A DNA stretch of 64,000 nucleotides. Origin: Posidonia oceanica. Taxonomy: Eukaryota > Streptophyta > Magnoliopsida > Alismatales > Posidoniaceae. The translations under genes were made by a program, and so were the position numbers. Under the pieces are notes generated by a model that was given only the letters and a program-made list of their open reading frames with translations, was not told the origin of the DNA and ran no database searches. Positions 24,453-36,108 of this stretch are shown here, piece by piece (the stretch's first letter is position 1; each line of letters starts with the position of its first letter). The DNA lies in assembly GCA_037176725.1 (NCBI GenBank), contig JAZBRS010000049.1, forward strand, positions 14,154,001 through 14,218,000. Reading direction: 5' to 3'.

Positions 24453-24901
24453 CGGATGATACAGGTGAGATACCACGGGGCATCTGAAAAGATGCCCCTG
24501 GTATCAGGATGATACCAAGGGCCAGCCGAAGCGTCCCTGGTATCAAAGAGCGAAGGATGGACAAAACTGACGTGTTTGTCAAACGAGTAGTTAGGGGGTA
24601 CCAGCCCGACGGAGACTCAGCTGGGGATGTCTGGCAGCAGGATTTGACGGCACGGGTCCGCGAAGGTCTCGGAGTCTGGGTCGGTTGCTGAGGACTTTCC
24701 CGCGTCATGTGGGTAACAAGTCGGGCCAGGGGCCTCCGGATATGAGTGGTAAGGAGCATGGAATGCATTAAGCAGCTTTGAAACGCGAGCAGCCAGCGCA
24801 AAACACCTTTGCATTGATAGAACTGTCGGTTACATGCCTGTGGCAGGCCAGAAAATACAACACAACTTGAAAGGAAACTGAGCAGCAATTGCATAACGGC
24901 T
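24453..24901 (-). other. Spacer after the PMD-like gene, element E
   Basis: About 450 bases with no supported gene. At 24495-24521 CCCCTGGTATC faces GATACCAAGGG across five bases, the counterpart of the 11-base hairpin at 48061-48087 in element F. The stretch nearer the PMD stop aligns with 47566-47860 in F. Confidence 0.6.
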
Positions 24902-26242
24902 CTAGCTGGTTCGGGCCTTCTTTGATTTTCTGGAGTCAGGGAATAAGGGACCGCTCGGCGGGATTTCATCGATGGGCCAGAGGTCCTGCACCTCGGTGAC
25001 GTACTCAGGAGTACACCCCATGCCTCTTGTAGCCACGATGTCTGTTGATCGCACGCCATGCTGCATCAGATTGGCCAGTTCCTTCGTTGGGGCAGTTGTA
25101 CTGAGGGGATATGTTTGAAGGAGCCTAGGCGCCGTGCTGTCGACAAAGGCGCCCTGCTGGAAACCGAACTGGCGCATGACTCTGATAGGGTGGTATTTCA
25201 CGCCTGCAGTGAATCCTGGCAGCACAATCAGCCGCATGTCGCGCGTGCTGAAGAAGACAGTGAATGGTTCGGCCATAGAAGGGACGATGCGCTAGGTTAC
25301 TGTGTCATCTGTCAGCCCTGATAATCTCTCGTACTCTTCCTTGACGCTCTTAACAGTCTTGGCATGGCCGCTGCTGCAGTAGGCCTCAAAAGCATGTACT
25401 TGGGGGCGCAGAAGATCTATCTCGGTGTGTACGGCTAGCCAGACCTGAATAAGTGCTCCGCAACCATGAAAGTGGCGGCAGCAATGCGAAATGCGGTCCA
25501 GTCCGCGGTATGTTTCTGCCAGAACAACCGATGCCAGGTCTATCTGGCGAGTCACCACAGCGAGTGCTATTTCAGCGATCTCGACGGCCACCGTTATCTT
25601 GCCATGAGTAAAAACCTGCTCGCCTAGGAAACGGGTAACAAATCCTCGGAGCCACAGCTCGTCTCTGAGTTCAGCACGCTTTTCCACAGTATCATCAAAA
25701 TATGCTAGGCGAAGTAGGGGCGTGGGCCCGCTGGTGCAAATCAGTCTTTGCTGGCAACTTCGAGTAGAGAGCCTAGTCAGCTGTTTCAGGACTGCGATGT
25801 ATCCGTCACGCCTCATGAAGATGGGCGGTCCCAAGATCTTGGAAAAGCCACAGATTCGGCGCACTTCCTCCAGTGTAGGTGTTAATTCAGTTTTGCCAAA
25901 GCGGAAGGCATGGTGTGCCGGTTTCCAGAACCTCGCGGCAGCGCACAGAAGATGGCGGCTCACTTCTACATCAGCAGCCTTTAGCAATTTGGTTGGAATG
26001 CCCCACAGGCGCAGCTTCTCGCAGTCATCTTGGGTAAGCTTGCCGATCCACCCTCGCAGGATCTCAGAACAGTGTGTCGGGGTCACCAGAGTGGGGAAAC
26101 CCATTGCGTTGATTGCAGAATGCAGGCAAGCGGCTGTCGCAAAATCTTCAGATACCTGTTGCCAAGACTGTGAATTATCAGATCTCATATAGACACATAG
26201 TAGATTCTGAAGCTGGTAAGAACAGTTCAACACATTCAGCAA
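24902..26242 (-). pseudogene. PMD/DUF7745-like protein gene of element E, one stop
   Basis: The minus-strand frame from 26242 encodes a protein clearly homologous to the one at 46228-47565: FPTL start, WGIPTKLLKAADVEVSRHLL, RFWKPAHH, ELTPTLEEVRRICGFSK, ETYRGLDRISH, and a C-terminal YHPIRVMRQFGFQQGAF. These resemble the plant mobile domain/DUF7745 families as I remember them; no search was possible. A TAG at 25292-25294 replaces the W codon of the F copy (a G to A change). The same frame then runs on to 24902, ending in PDSRKSKKART. The start is uncertain: homology with F begins at the M before GFPTL (about 26105), preceded by CAACAG, a possible splice acceptor. Confidence 0.8.
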
Positions 26243-27392
26243 TAAGCATTCAGATCACGGCAATTAAACACATATAAGCAAAGGGATTCTGTTGGCACGG
26301 CGGGGACGGGCAGGAGTCTTGGGTCGTCGCGGCCTGACGATGCCAACGCGTGCTGAGTAGGAGTACTGTCTCAGCGCTGGAGTAAGCTTTGCAGAGTAGG
26401 GTGATTAGAGGGAGGGGAGATGACTGAAAATGCAAATGCATGCGTGATTGGTGTAGTTTGCCCTCAGCATCGGGGGTGCTTTGGTGCCTACTGTGTAGGA
26501 AGGGAGCGGTCCCTGACTCACTGGACTCTACTCAGACCCCTAACTTGTTGGTGGCACTCTAGGAAAGGGTGTTGGTGATGTTTGGTGGTGGTGTAGAGAG
26601 GACGGGCTCCGTGTCAAACTCTCAAGGACTTACACTCACTCCTACCTTTTCCTTCCCTTTTTTATGTTGGTGTGCAAGGCTCTCCTCATTCCCATTTTGG
26701 AAACAAGGAGGACCTGACCCGAACTTTGACTCTTTTCCGGGGTAGGTGAGAGGTGCGGGATTACCCTGCCTGCCTTCATTTTTGGGAGGGGGCTTTTGTT
26801 CCTCTCCTTTTCTTTTTCTATCATTCTCTTTTTTGCTGTGTTTTTTTTCTTTTTTCCTTTTTTTTTTCTTTTTTTTTTCTTTTTTTTTTTCTTTTCTTTT
26901 TTTTTTTAGGCTTGCAGGTCTCCGCTATCCCTTCCCTAGAGGAAATGGGTGTCAGGGCCTTTTGGGGACTGGCTCTCTCTTTCTTTCTTTTCTTGTGCAT
27001 CTAGGCCTAGACACGTATTACTTTCTAGCTACTGCCTAGCATTCTTCTGGGAGTGTAAGTCCTTAGGTGTTTGGGCATTTCGCCTGCTCTCACTGAGTAG
27101 TGGCTCCCTTACTAGCTAAGACATCTAAGTAGTATCAGGTGAGGTCGGAAGACTCCTTCCGCAGCAGGCAAGCACCTCCGGTTTTCATCACCGGGCAATA
27201 TGCAATGCGTGATTTGATGAGGATTGCAAACGGGATGAAAGAAGAAATGCACGAGAGTGCCGTAATGACAGAAAATGCAGGAGATAGGATGAACTGATGT
27301 GTGAGGGAGATAAGGCGAAAAGAGGTACAAAAACATGCGAGTGGCGGGGGTACAAAAAGGTGGGAGGAAAGATCCGCAATGATTACTCTCAG
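26243..27392 (-). other. Integrase-to-PMD spacer of element E
   Basis: About 1.15 kb without a convincing gene. On the minus strand it has a 120-base A/G-rich tract (26800-26920), the counterpart of 45415-45545 in element F. A conserved stretch near 27040-27190 shares CCGGTGATGAAAACCGG-like and CTACTTAGATG motifs with F near 45050-45125. Confidence 0.65.
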
Positions 27393-29060
27393 CTACTGAT
27401 AGTACTTCTTGAGGTAGCACGAGTTGACCGGCTCGGACTGCTCGACCTGGTCCATGTCCTCAAGAGTTACTGCACCGCCTGAGAAGATCTGTTTAACCAC
27501 GAAGGGGCCACGCCAGTTAGGTCAGAATTTGCCTCGACCGTCCGATAAGTGAATGGCGCGTAGAACTAGATCCCCCGGTTGGAAGCTTCTAGGCCGGACT
27601 TTCTTCAAGAATGCTCTAGCCATTCGCTTCTGGTAACAGTGAGCATTATGCATGGCTTGTAGTCTGTGCTCATCAATCAGATTCAGCTGGATGCAGCGGT
27701 CTTCGACCCATTCTGCCTCTTCCAGCTCGGCTTCTCGTAGGATCCGTAGTGAGGGGATCTCTACCTCGACGAGTAATACTGCTTCCATGCCGTACACCAG
27801 AGAGTATGGCGTGACTCCTGTTGAGGTCCTGATTGATGTCCTGTACGCCCAAAGCGCGTACAGGAGCTTATCATGCCAATCTTTGTGGGTTTCTGCCATC
27901 TTCTTCATGATCTTGATGATGTTTTTATTAGCAGACTCCACCACTCCATTCATCTGCGGCCGATAAGGCGAGGACCTGTGATGCTTGATCTTGAGACTCT
28001 ACAGGAATTCCTCAGTTCTTTTGGCAATGAAGTTCGTGCCATTGTCAGAGATGATGCAGTAAGGGACCCCGTATCGGGCGACGATATTGTTCCTGATGAA
28101 CTTTTCCGTTGCTACCGCGATGACTGTTCCGTAAGAGGCTACTTCCACCCACTTAGTGAAGTAGTCAATTGCTACCATGATGAAGCGGTGGCCGTTTGAA
28201 GCAGCGGGGTGTATTACGCCAATGACGTCGATCCCCCAGGTGGAGAAAGGCCATGGCAAGGACATGTTATGCAGCTGATGAGGGGGAGCCTTGATAAAAT
28301 TACCGTGGATTTGACAGTTGTGGCATTTACGCACGAACCGGCAGCAGTCCGCCTCCATGGTTTGCCAGAAGTATCCTTGGAGCATGATCTTCTTGGCTAA
28401 GAGGACGCCATTCATGTGCGGGCCACAGGTTCCTGCATGCACTTGGAGCATTAGCGTATCAGCCTCCGGCTTGTCCAGGCAGCGTAAAAGCATCTGATTG
28501 TACGACTTTCTGTACAACTGCCCAGCCCCTAACACATATTTTGACGCCAGACGCGCCAAAGTCCTCTTATCTTCTGCAGTGGTGTCAGGCGGAAGGCTGC
28601 CGGATTCTAGGAGTGCTTTAATGTCGTAATACCATGGCCGCTCTTCTGCCGTATCTGCTTCCTCTATATTCATGCAATGCGCAGGCTCCTCTATACGGGT
28701 GACTGACACATCCACCGTGCTATCTTCTGGTATACTGAGCCAGGATGCCAGGGTTGCTAGCGCGTCTGCGTACGCATTCTTTGCCCTGTTCATGTATGCG
28801 AAATTGATGCTCCTGAACTCTTCTATCAGCCTCAGCAGGCATTCGTGATATGGCACAAGTTTTGGATCCTTTGTCTTCCAGTCGCCATTCACTTGAGAGA
28901 TCACCAGCATGGCATCGCCGTGCACATGCAACTTCTGCGCCTTATGCTCAAGGGCGACTTTCAAACCCAAGATGCACGCTTCATATTCTACCTCATTGTT
29001 TGTGCACGGGAAAGTCAACTTCCTCGCAAAAGGAATCATCTGCCCCTGGGGCGTGGTCAG
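27393..29060 (-). pseudogene. pol: Second RNase H (C-terminal part) and integrase, element E
   Basis: From 29060 leftward one frame continues the second RNase H broken by element F, with NNEVEYEA, VHGDAMLV and NAYADALA (acidic residues kept). It passes without a break into the integrase zinc motif (H-X6-H ... C-X2-C), WGIDVIG and ISDNGTNF. TAG at 27999-28001 replaces a His codon. The frame then goes on through YRPQMNGVVESANK (the catalytic Glu) until TGA at 27522-27524, where F has CGA. The GPF-type C-terminal part follows in the same frame to the true stop at 27393. Unlike element F, RNase H and integrase are joined in one frame, which suggests the ancestral arrangement. Confidence 0.9.
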
Positions 29061-29065
29061 CACTG
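29061..29065. repeat. Target-site duplication CACTG (left) of element F
   Basis: CACTG directly precedes the LTR start at 29066 and recurs at 57245-57249 after the LTR end. Removing F plus one copy restores the second RNase H frame of element E (GIGAV followed by LTTPQG). Confidence 0.98.
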
Positions 29066-30951
29066 TGTTGACACCCCATCTTGGCAGGCTTGGACCCTTG
29101 GAGCCCTCTTGGTGATTGCTGGATCAAACCCCAACCAAACCCTAACCCTAATCCTCCTCTTTACCCCTCAGAAACAGCCCATTTTGACCTAAACCTTTGC
29201 CCCCCTTCCCAACCTCAAAACTTAACCAAAATCCATAGGAAAACCCACCACTATCCACTCAACAAACCTACCCAAAGACCTAGGAATTTCCAAGCCTAAC
29301 CCATTCCCAAAAACCCTAGAAAACTTAGGTAAAACTACCCTTTTTCTACACCTTGAAACCCCTCCAAAACCTCCTTAAAATCGGACCAAAACTTCAGACC
29401 TAAGACTTCAAATCCTAGACTACCCACTCACCAATTTTCACCCCATTCCAAGACCATTAAGACCCTCTTCCACCCAAATTATCCTTTTCTCTCTCCGGGA
29501 TTATCATTTTCTCTCTCCTCTCTCTCTCCTGATTATCATCTCTCTTTTCATCCCTTTCTCATCCTTTTTCTGGTCTAGCTGTGGGCCCCCTCTGTGCTTC
29601 TGTCCTTCCTCTATCTTACCCCTATTTTTACTTTATTTTTAACACTTTTTCTGAATTTTTAAAAATCGTTTTCCTCCAACCTATCCTTTTCCTTTTATCT
29701 CCCTCTTTTTTCCATTTCTTTCCTCCTTCTCTTTTCCTTTTCTCCCTTTTGCAAAAATCCACAAAAACCCATAAAAATCTGCAAAATCTCAAAACACAAA
29801 AGAAGCAAATCAGTACCCTAAGAAAAGTAATTAAAAAATGTTAAACAAGCAATTGACAACTTAAACTTAACTAAAGCAAGCTAAAAAGAAAACCAAGCAT
29901 GCAAACTAAAAAATGCAAAACAAATCAAAAGAAAACACTGAAAAATCAAGGAAAAAGCTAAAATAAAATCAAAACCCACCAAAGGTAAAAACCCATCAGA
30001 AGAATTAAAAACAAACCCAAAAACAAGAATTAAAAAAATCAAATACTAAAACAAGTAATTAAGGAAGACAAAAGACTTAACTTAATAAACATAAGAAAAA
30101 CAAGTAAAAAAACTTAATTAAAAAAGAAAAGAAAAACACATCTGAAAAGCCTAAAAAACACCCTATCAAACCAGAAAAATCCAACTAAAAACTTCAAGAA
30201 AAATCAATAAATAAAAAATCAAGACATAACTCAAAAGACTTAAGAAAGAGAAACCTTAACAAGACTACAACTTAAAAATCTAAAAAACATCCTGATTAAT
30301 GGGAAAATAAATCCTAAAAAATCCTAATTAATATCCTAAGTGTCCAACAAGGGAAATACAATTTTTAAAATAATTTTAAAAGGGATTAACAAACATTTAA
30401 ACAAGTGAAAACTAATTAAAAGTAAAACCAAAACCCTAAAACCCTAATCAAGCCCAAAACACATTAATCAACTCAAAATAACCATTAAAAATCTTAATTA
30501 AAATCCTAACCTACAGCGCAATCCTTCTGGCATTTTTATTTAATTTTTAGTTTATCTTTACCTATTTTATTTCCCCATTCTACCCTCTCTTTCTTTCTTA
30601 TTTTCCTTCTTCCTTCTTATTTTTTCCTTACTGGGCTCAAACTGGCCCGTTTCTCTTTTTCTTTTATTTCTTTTTTTCGGCCCCCGCACGGTCCGGCCCA
30701 CGCGCCATCCCCACCCTTCTTCCTCCTCCAACCTTCTGCTTTTTTCTCTTCCGCCGGTTTTCTCCCGCGAGCTGCTGCTACAGCCTTCCCTCCTCGTTTA
30801 AATTCGAAGCTCCGTCCTTTCATCTACAGCAGCTCGCCGTCTCCTCATCTCAGCACCAAATCCGGAGTCGGTCGCCTCGCCGTCTCCTCTGCTGCAGTGG
30901 CCGCCGACGAATTTGAAATTCGGAAGCGCGCCAGCAGCCGGCCTCCACCGG

Positions 30952-30958
30952 ATATAAG
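30952..30958 (+). promoter_or_regulatory. Candidate LTR TATA box
   Basis: ATATAAG lies in CCACCGGATATAAGCC. The aligned position of the diverged LTR at 1-2927 reads GATAAAAGCC on the minus strand (1030-1036), with GCGCGCCAGCAGCC shared just upstream. If real, transcription starts about 30 bases downstream, giving a U3 of about 1.9 kb and an R+U5 of about 3.8 kb. The 3' LTR copy is at 53418-53424. Confidence 0.45.
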
Positions 30959-33900
30959 CCTCTCCTTCGTTCCTCCTTCGGTGGGCAGAATGAACCTTCA
31001 GCAAGAGAGCAAACCCAGAGAGCGTGAGTGATCTCAGAGAGCAATTCAGAGAGCCATTCCCACTTCCCTTCTTCCACCTGCAACTCCTTCCTCTTCTTCT
31101 CTGTCTCCCCCACTTCCAGAGGAGAGAGTGGCCAGAAAGAGTGGTTTGGGAGTCACCTCTGTATCCCGGAGAGAGACTCCAATCCCCCAGCCTCCTCCAC
31201 CCAATTCCCTTCCCTTCCTCTGCCAAAACCTTCAGCAAAACCTCCCCTCTCTTTTCCAGTGAGCCAGGCCCTTTCCCAGCCTCCATCTTCCTTCATGTTA
31301 CTTCCCCAATCTCACCCAGCACCTGACTTTCTCCCTCCAACATTCACCAGCCGTTCCACCACTTAAAATCTCCCAGAAACACACCCTGATCCCAACTGAA
31401 ACCCAACTCCTTCCCTTCGGCAATTCCCTCTACTCCAGCTCACCGCCTTCCCCCAAACTTCTTCCAGAGACTCACTGGACCTCCACCTTCTCAAAACACC
31501 AACCATCAAACCCAGCCACCCACCACAGACCGAGAACTCCACTCCAAACACCTGCATCAACCACAGACCAAAATTCGACCCAACTCCCAAACCTCCTCCA
31601 CGCCTTCCAGAACCCCTCTCCAAGCATCCAACTACACTCCTCAGACCTCCAGCAGCCTCCCGGAGGGCTTCGCTCCGCCAGACGAGCAGCCAACACCTCC
31701 CCCGGCCTCCGGCAGTATCAGGCGAACCCAAAAGTGCCGGATCTCCCTCCAGCCTTCGCAGCTCACGTCTGACCACCTGGGAAGCTCCGGAGGATCGTTC
31801 TGAGGCGACTCCAGCCTTCGCGAGCCGCTGAAAGCCTCCCCTGCAACCGGACGACGACCACCGGCCGACTCCGACACTGCCGAGGTCGGGAGCGCCTTCC
31901 GGACACGATCGCAGGTACCACTCGCTCCCCCCTCTCTCTCTCCTCCTCCTGCTGCTTCTCCGCCAGTCAGAACCGAGTTCCGAGCGTTCCAGACGCAGTT
32001 GCAGTTCGCCGGACAGCTCTCCTTCTCCGGCGCCGGCTGTTCTTCCTCCGGACACTCCGACCACCAGAGCGAGCTCCGGACCATTCCCAGAGCTCCGGAC
32101 GATCGCCGACGTCGTTCTCCGCCCTCCCGCGCATCCTCAGCCTCCCCTGTCGACGGCCACGGGTACTGCCGGCGCTCTGCTACAGTACTCGTCGCCGTCG
32201 ACCAGTTACTGTGCATTTATTTTATTCTGGCTAAAGTTTTAAGTAAATATTGCATATTTGGTTTAAGTTTCTGTCATTTTACATTCCGGTCCTTATTCCA
32301 CTTAATCTACTGTGCTTTTAAATCAAAATCATATTAAATTGCTGTTTTTATTTATGTTTTTCAGTATTTGCAATCTGGTCCATTTACTGTGCTGTGCTGT
32401 TATAATATTTTGCATTTTAGCCCCTCTGTTTTTGTTTTTTGCATGTAAGTCCTGCACTAAATCATTTTATTTAAATGCATTAACTTTACCATACTGCATT
32501 GCATCCTGGCCCCCTGCATGTTTTTATTTTTGCATTTAAGTCCCATGCACTGTAGCAACTTAGGATTTATTTTTTATTTTTGCATACTGCATTGCATATT
32601 TTACCTTCTAGTTTTGCATATTTGCAGTTAGGTCCATTTTAAATGGACAGTAACTGTGCTGCATGCATTTTAGCTTATTACATTGCATTTTTGACCCTGA
32701 TCTTTTTAAAAATTGCACTATAGCCCTGTTATTTAATTTTCAGAGCATGTTTTCCATACTAAATTGCATTTTTAGCCCCTGCATGATTTCAAAATCACAC
32801 CTAGGTCCTTGCATGTTTTAAAAAATCATGTGAAAAGACCATTTTGCCCCTAGGTTGCATTCTAGCTCCTATGCCCACCAAATTTCATGCAGACCTTCCA
32901 CTAGTATTCCCAGACTCCCTGGAACCTTGTTTTCTGGAAAAATTGCATTTTAGACCCTAGTTTTTTCAAAATTGCACCCTGACTTCTTTTTGGTTTCAAA
33001 ACCCCTTTTAAAGCACACCCTCTTTTCAAAACAACTTTCTAAGCCTAGTTTTGCCAAACGAAGCCTTGCCCTCTCCTGTTTTCGAAATCCCTTCCCATGG
33101 AACCCTGTTTTCTGGGAAATTTGTACTTTTAGCCCCTTTTCTTTTCCAAAATGTCCCCTGAAATCCTGGTTTTTCCCAGTTTCTTATCATTGCTTTTTCT
33201 TGCTTTTGCATGCATCCTGCACTCATCTAGCCTTGCATTCTAGCATCTTCTTGCACACACTGAGCACTTCTAGCTCCCCTTCACCTGGGAGGACCCTTTT
33301 TCACACCCCTAGGACCTCCTGAACACCTAGATCTGCTCTTCTCCCCTGTTCTGGCCCTTCTGTCTTGAAACTGCAATATCTTGCAATCCGACCGTTGGAT
33401 CTTCTCAAGTAAGCTGCCCAGGCGACCGCAGCGAGGCGCCCTTCAACATGGACCAGACAGATTTCAGATCAGGCTCCCGGATCTCCAGGTATGTCCTCCT
33501 GAACCCCTGCATTGCATTCATTTGCATGCCATTTGCACAGTTTTCCTCGTTTTGGTTTTCTATCTCTTCGAGCATGTAGAATAGGGCCTCCCCTTTCTGC
33601 TTCTATCTCCAAATCCCCGTTTCGCGTACCCCTGTGTGTTTTGTGTTGAGCTTTCCTTGGATTTGCCACGCAATGTAACTTTCTTCCCCCTTTTCCACGA
33701 TCCGATCGCATCGCGAGCTTTGGGCAGCATGCGAGACACACCGTGGAACGGTTTAGTGGGAAATAGTCGCAAAGAGGTGGTAATCCCTCCGTTGCACACT
33801 CTCCCCTTTGTAGGTCTTCACACCTACTCTGAGTGGTCCCGAACAACGTCTGTTCTTATACACACGTTGTTTTGACTCCCCTTTGGCCTTTTCTAATCTC

Positions 33901-34398
33901 TTTCTGTATTCCTGCATTCTCATGGCTTTTCCGAGGTTTTGCTTCGCTGTTTTGGCACCGTTTCGCGTGCCTGCTCTCGTTTTGGCACCGTTTTGCGTGC
34001 CCTCTTGTTTTCTTGCCTCATTTTGCACGCTGCCTTGTTTTTCGCTCGTTTTGCGTGTCGGTTTCGCTCTTTTGCATCATTTTGCGTGCGTTGCTTATTT
34101 CTCGCCTCGTTTTGCGTGTTTTACGCTGTTTTCCCTTGCATGTCGATTGCATTGCATGGTTTTCTCGCTGTTTCGCTTTTTCGCCTGCATTTGCATATAG
34201 GGCTGTGATGCTTACTGTCTGGAGTTCTCACGAGCTAGGTTTCGCCTAATTCGGAACACGGACAGCGTGGCTGAGCACTTAGAGAGCACGTTTACTTCCT
34301 TGCTTTGTTTCTTCCCCCTTAGAGCACACCTCGAGCATTCATTCAGGCATTTATAGGCACATAGGCATTCAATCCTGCATTTTTCTGCGTATGCGAGC

Positions 34399-34507
34399 GT
34401 AAGCCTAGAAAGACCGATTTTCAGGCGTGTCGGGGGTGCCTAACACCTTCCCCGCACGTAACAGGAGTCCTTACCCTGTCTTTTGGCCCGCAATGACCAT
34501 ACTGCCT
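34399..34507 (+). promoter_or_regulatory. Conserved LTR block upstream of the LTR end
   Basis: It contains AAGCCTAGAAAGACCGATTT, GGGGGTGCCTAACACCTTCC, GTAACAGGAGTCCTTACCC and GGCCCGCAATGACC. The same block is found in every LTR of the window that reaches this point: 56865-56973 (+), and on the minus strand about 6880-6985, 9810-9910, 15480-15575 and 17152-17250. It is the best-kept non-coding stretch across LTRs that are otherwise hard to align. Function unknown. Confidence 0.8.
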
Positions 34508-34649
34508 TTATCCTAGGCTAGAGTCATCTCATTTGCATTTGTTTGCATTTGTTTTCCTTTGCATTGCTTTGCTTTGCATTTCTTGCTCGGTTTTGCACGT
34601 TAATTCGCGCATTTCCCCGGTTTTCCTCGTCTTCCGTTAATAGACGTGG

Positions 34650-34660
34650 TGGCGACTCTG
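34650..34660 (+). other. Primer-binding-site-like box inside the LTR
   Basis: TGGCGACTCTG is identical to the first 11 bases of the true primer-binding site at 34780, 130 bases upstream of it. Every LTR here has it: 57116-57126 (+), and GGAGTCGCCA or similar on the plus strand at 6790, 9659, 15318 and 16997. Confidence 0.8.
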
Positions 34661-34779
34661 ATTTGTCTTATCTTTCCTTTTTCTCCTCGATTTCCAAGTG
34701 TTTTCGAGTTGAGCCTCTTCCTCAGATCTCAATCGCCGCTGGAATATAGCGAGCCTGATTCCGATCGGGATCGCTACAG

Positions 34780-34797
34780 TGGCGACTCTGCTGGGGA
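34780..34797 (+). other. Primer-binding site of element F
   Basis: TGGCGACTCTGCTGGGGA follows the LTR end with one spacer base. Its class is that reported for Ogre/Tat elements, which use tRNA-Arg as far as I recall. Confidence 0.9.
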
Positions 34798-36108
34798 ATA
34801 GACTAGACTCCGGCTTTCGTTTCCGGCTTTTCGCTCGCTTGTTTTGCAGTTTTGTCTGCCTTGTGTGCCTTCTTTGCCTGTTTTGTTCGCTTTTCTGTGC
34901 AAACTCCTAGCGAGTCGCTTTCTGGCTACTTTGCTTAGGTTTTGCACCTCTTTTGTCTCGATTTGCGCTTTCCATTGCCTGGCTTTGCTCCTTTGCCTGT
35001 TTATTTACTTATTGCATTGCTTGTGCCCTTATTTCCTTTACAGTCTGCTTACTTTTACCTTGCTTTACTTTACTTGCTTAGTACTGCTTTAATTCTTGCA
35101 CATTACATGTCTACATACTTTGTTTGGCTAAAATACAGGCTTTTTGGATGTTGAATGCTTCTTTTACACCCTTGCTATGTCACTACACACGCACATACTA
35201 TGCTTACATGCCTTTTGACTTGATGAATGTTTCTTTTTCACCATCATGCCCACTAACACTCGCACATGCCATGAACATGCCTTTTGTTGTGTTGTATGAT
35301 GGTTGCTTGCCATTTTGACTGATTTTCTTCCCTTTTGCACTTGCCATGCTTAGGATAGTAGAAACTTGCCTGCTTCCCCCATGGTTAACTAAAAAATGCA
35401 AGTAAAAAGAACTTCTAGGGGCAACTAGAGACTACAAACAATCCTTCACTTCCTTTGGTTAATAAAATGTGCAAGATAAAAAACTCTAATCATTTTGCAT
35501 AAGCATCATATAGGGCATGCATTCTTCTCCTCTGAGTCCACCTACTAGTCTGCGAAGGACGGTTCCGGCCTCTTGTTCCACTGCTTTGGGCGTGGCATAA
35601 GTTGGTCAGTCCGTCCCCTCCTTGTCCGGGGGTCGTGTCGGTGTTAGTAGAGGGTACCACCCACGCTTTGGCGGGGTAGAGGCCACTAACGCACCACCTT
35701 GTCATTACCTGAGCTTTGGGCCGGGAGTTAGACAGGGGACCTACTTTTTCTGACCTGAGTCGGTGACCCGTACATCCAGGGATACCCGGAGTAGACAGCC
35801 TTGCTAGGAAACACTAGTTAGGTAAGGGGGCATACTAGAAAGCATGCATATCATTCATGCCACTTAACTAACTCATTTGCATTCATCTTTTAGTTTCTAA
35901 CCCTAATTTCCTTCTGTTGTGACAGCGTGATCGGTAAGCGAGTTTCCCTTTGCCAGAACTCGAGTATCGACCCTCGTTGACGCCCTTTGGCGACTTAGTT
36001 CGCGACCATTCCCCTTCCGAGCTATCCGCACTTGCGACGATAGCTCCTCTTAGGACTCACAGCTTGAATACCCGTCGCAGCCCTGTTCTCACACGCTCTA
36101 GGTCAGTG
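34798..36108 (+). other. Leader of element F with a conserved block
   Basis: About 1.3 kb before the first gag ATG. No gene seen. The block 35515-35705 and part of 35740-35870 are conserved with the reverse complement of 5830-6200 in element A, although A is heavily decayed. A packaging or dimerisation signal is a plausible role. The frame used by gag is open from 35938 (after TAA at 35935), so translation could start upstream by a non-ATG codon or after splicing. Confidence 0.65.

Larger units (their letters stand above)
29066..34778 (+). mobile_element. Element F 5' LTR (5713 bp)
   Basis: Near-identical to 51531-57244; by eye I count roughly 30-35 substitutions and a few 1-2 base indels. 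Layout: AAACCCTAACCCTAA (29137-29151), AT-rich DNA, a pyrimidine tract, a TATA-like box at 30952, a GC-rich region (30960-32200), TGCATTTAGGTCC-type repeats (32220-33250), a short CGTTTTGCGTG minisatellite (33950-34130), the conserved block (34399-34507) and the end at 34778. All open frames in it are anonymous and not kept in diverged LTRs. Confidence 0.95.

Noticed and set aside
31363..32064. 233-codon antisense frame, identical in both F LTRs (also 53829-54530)
   Set aside because: Identity only reflects the young LTR pair; it is antisense, Gly/Arg-rich and without a domain.
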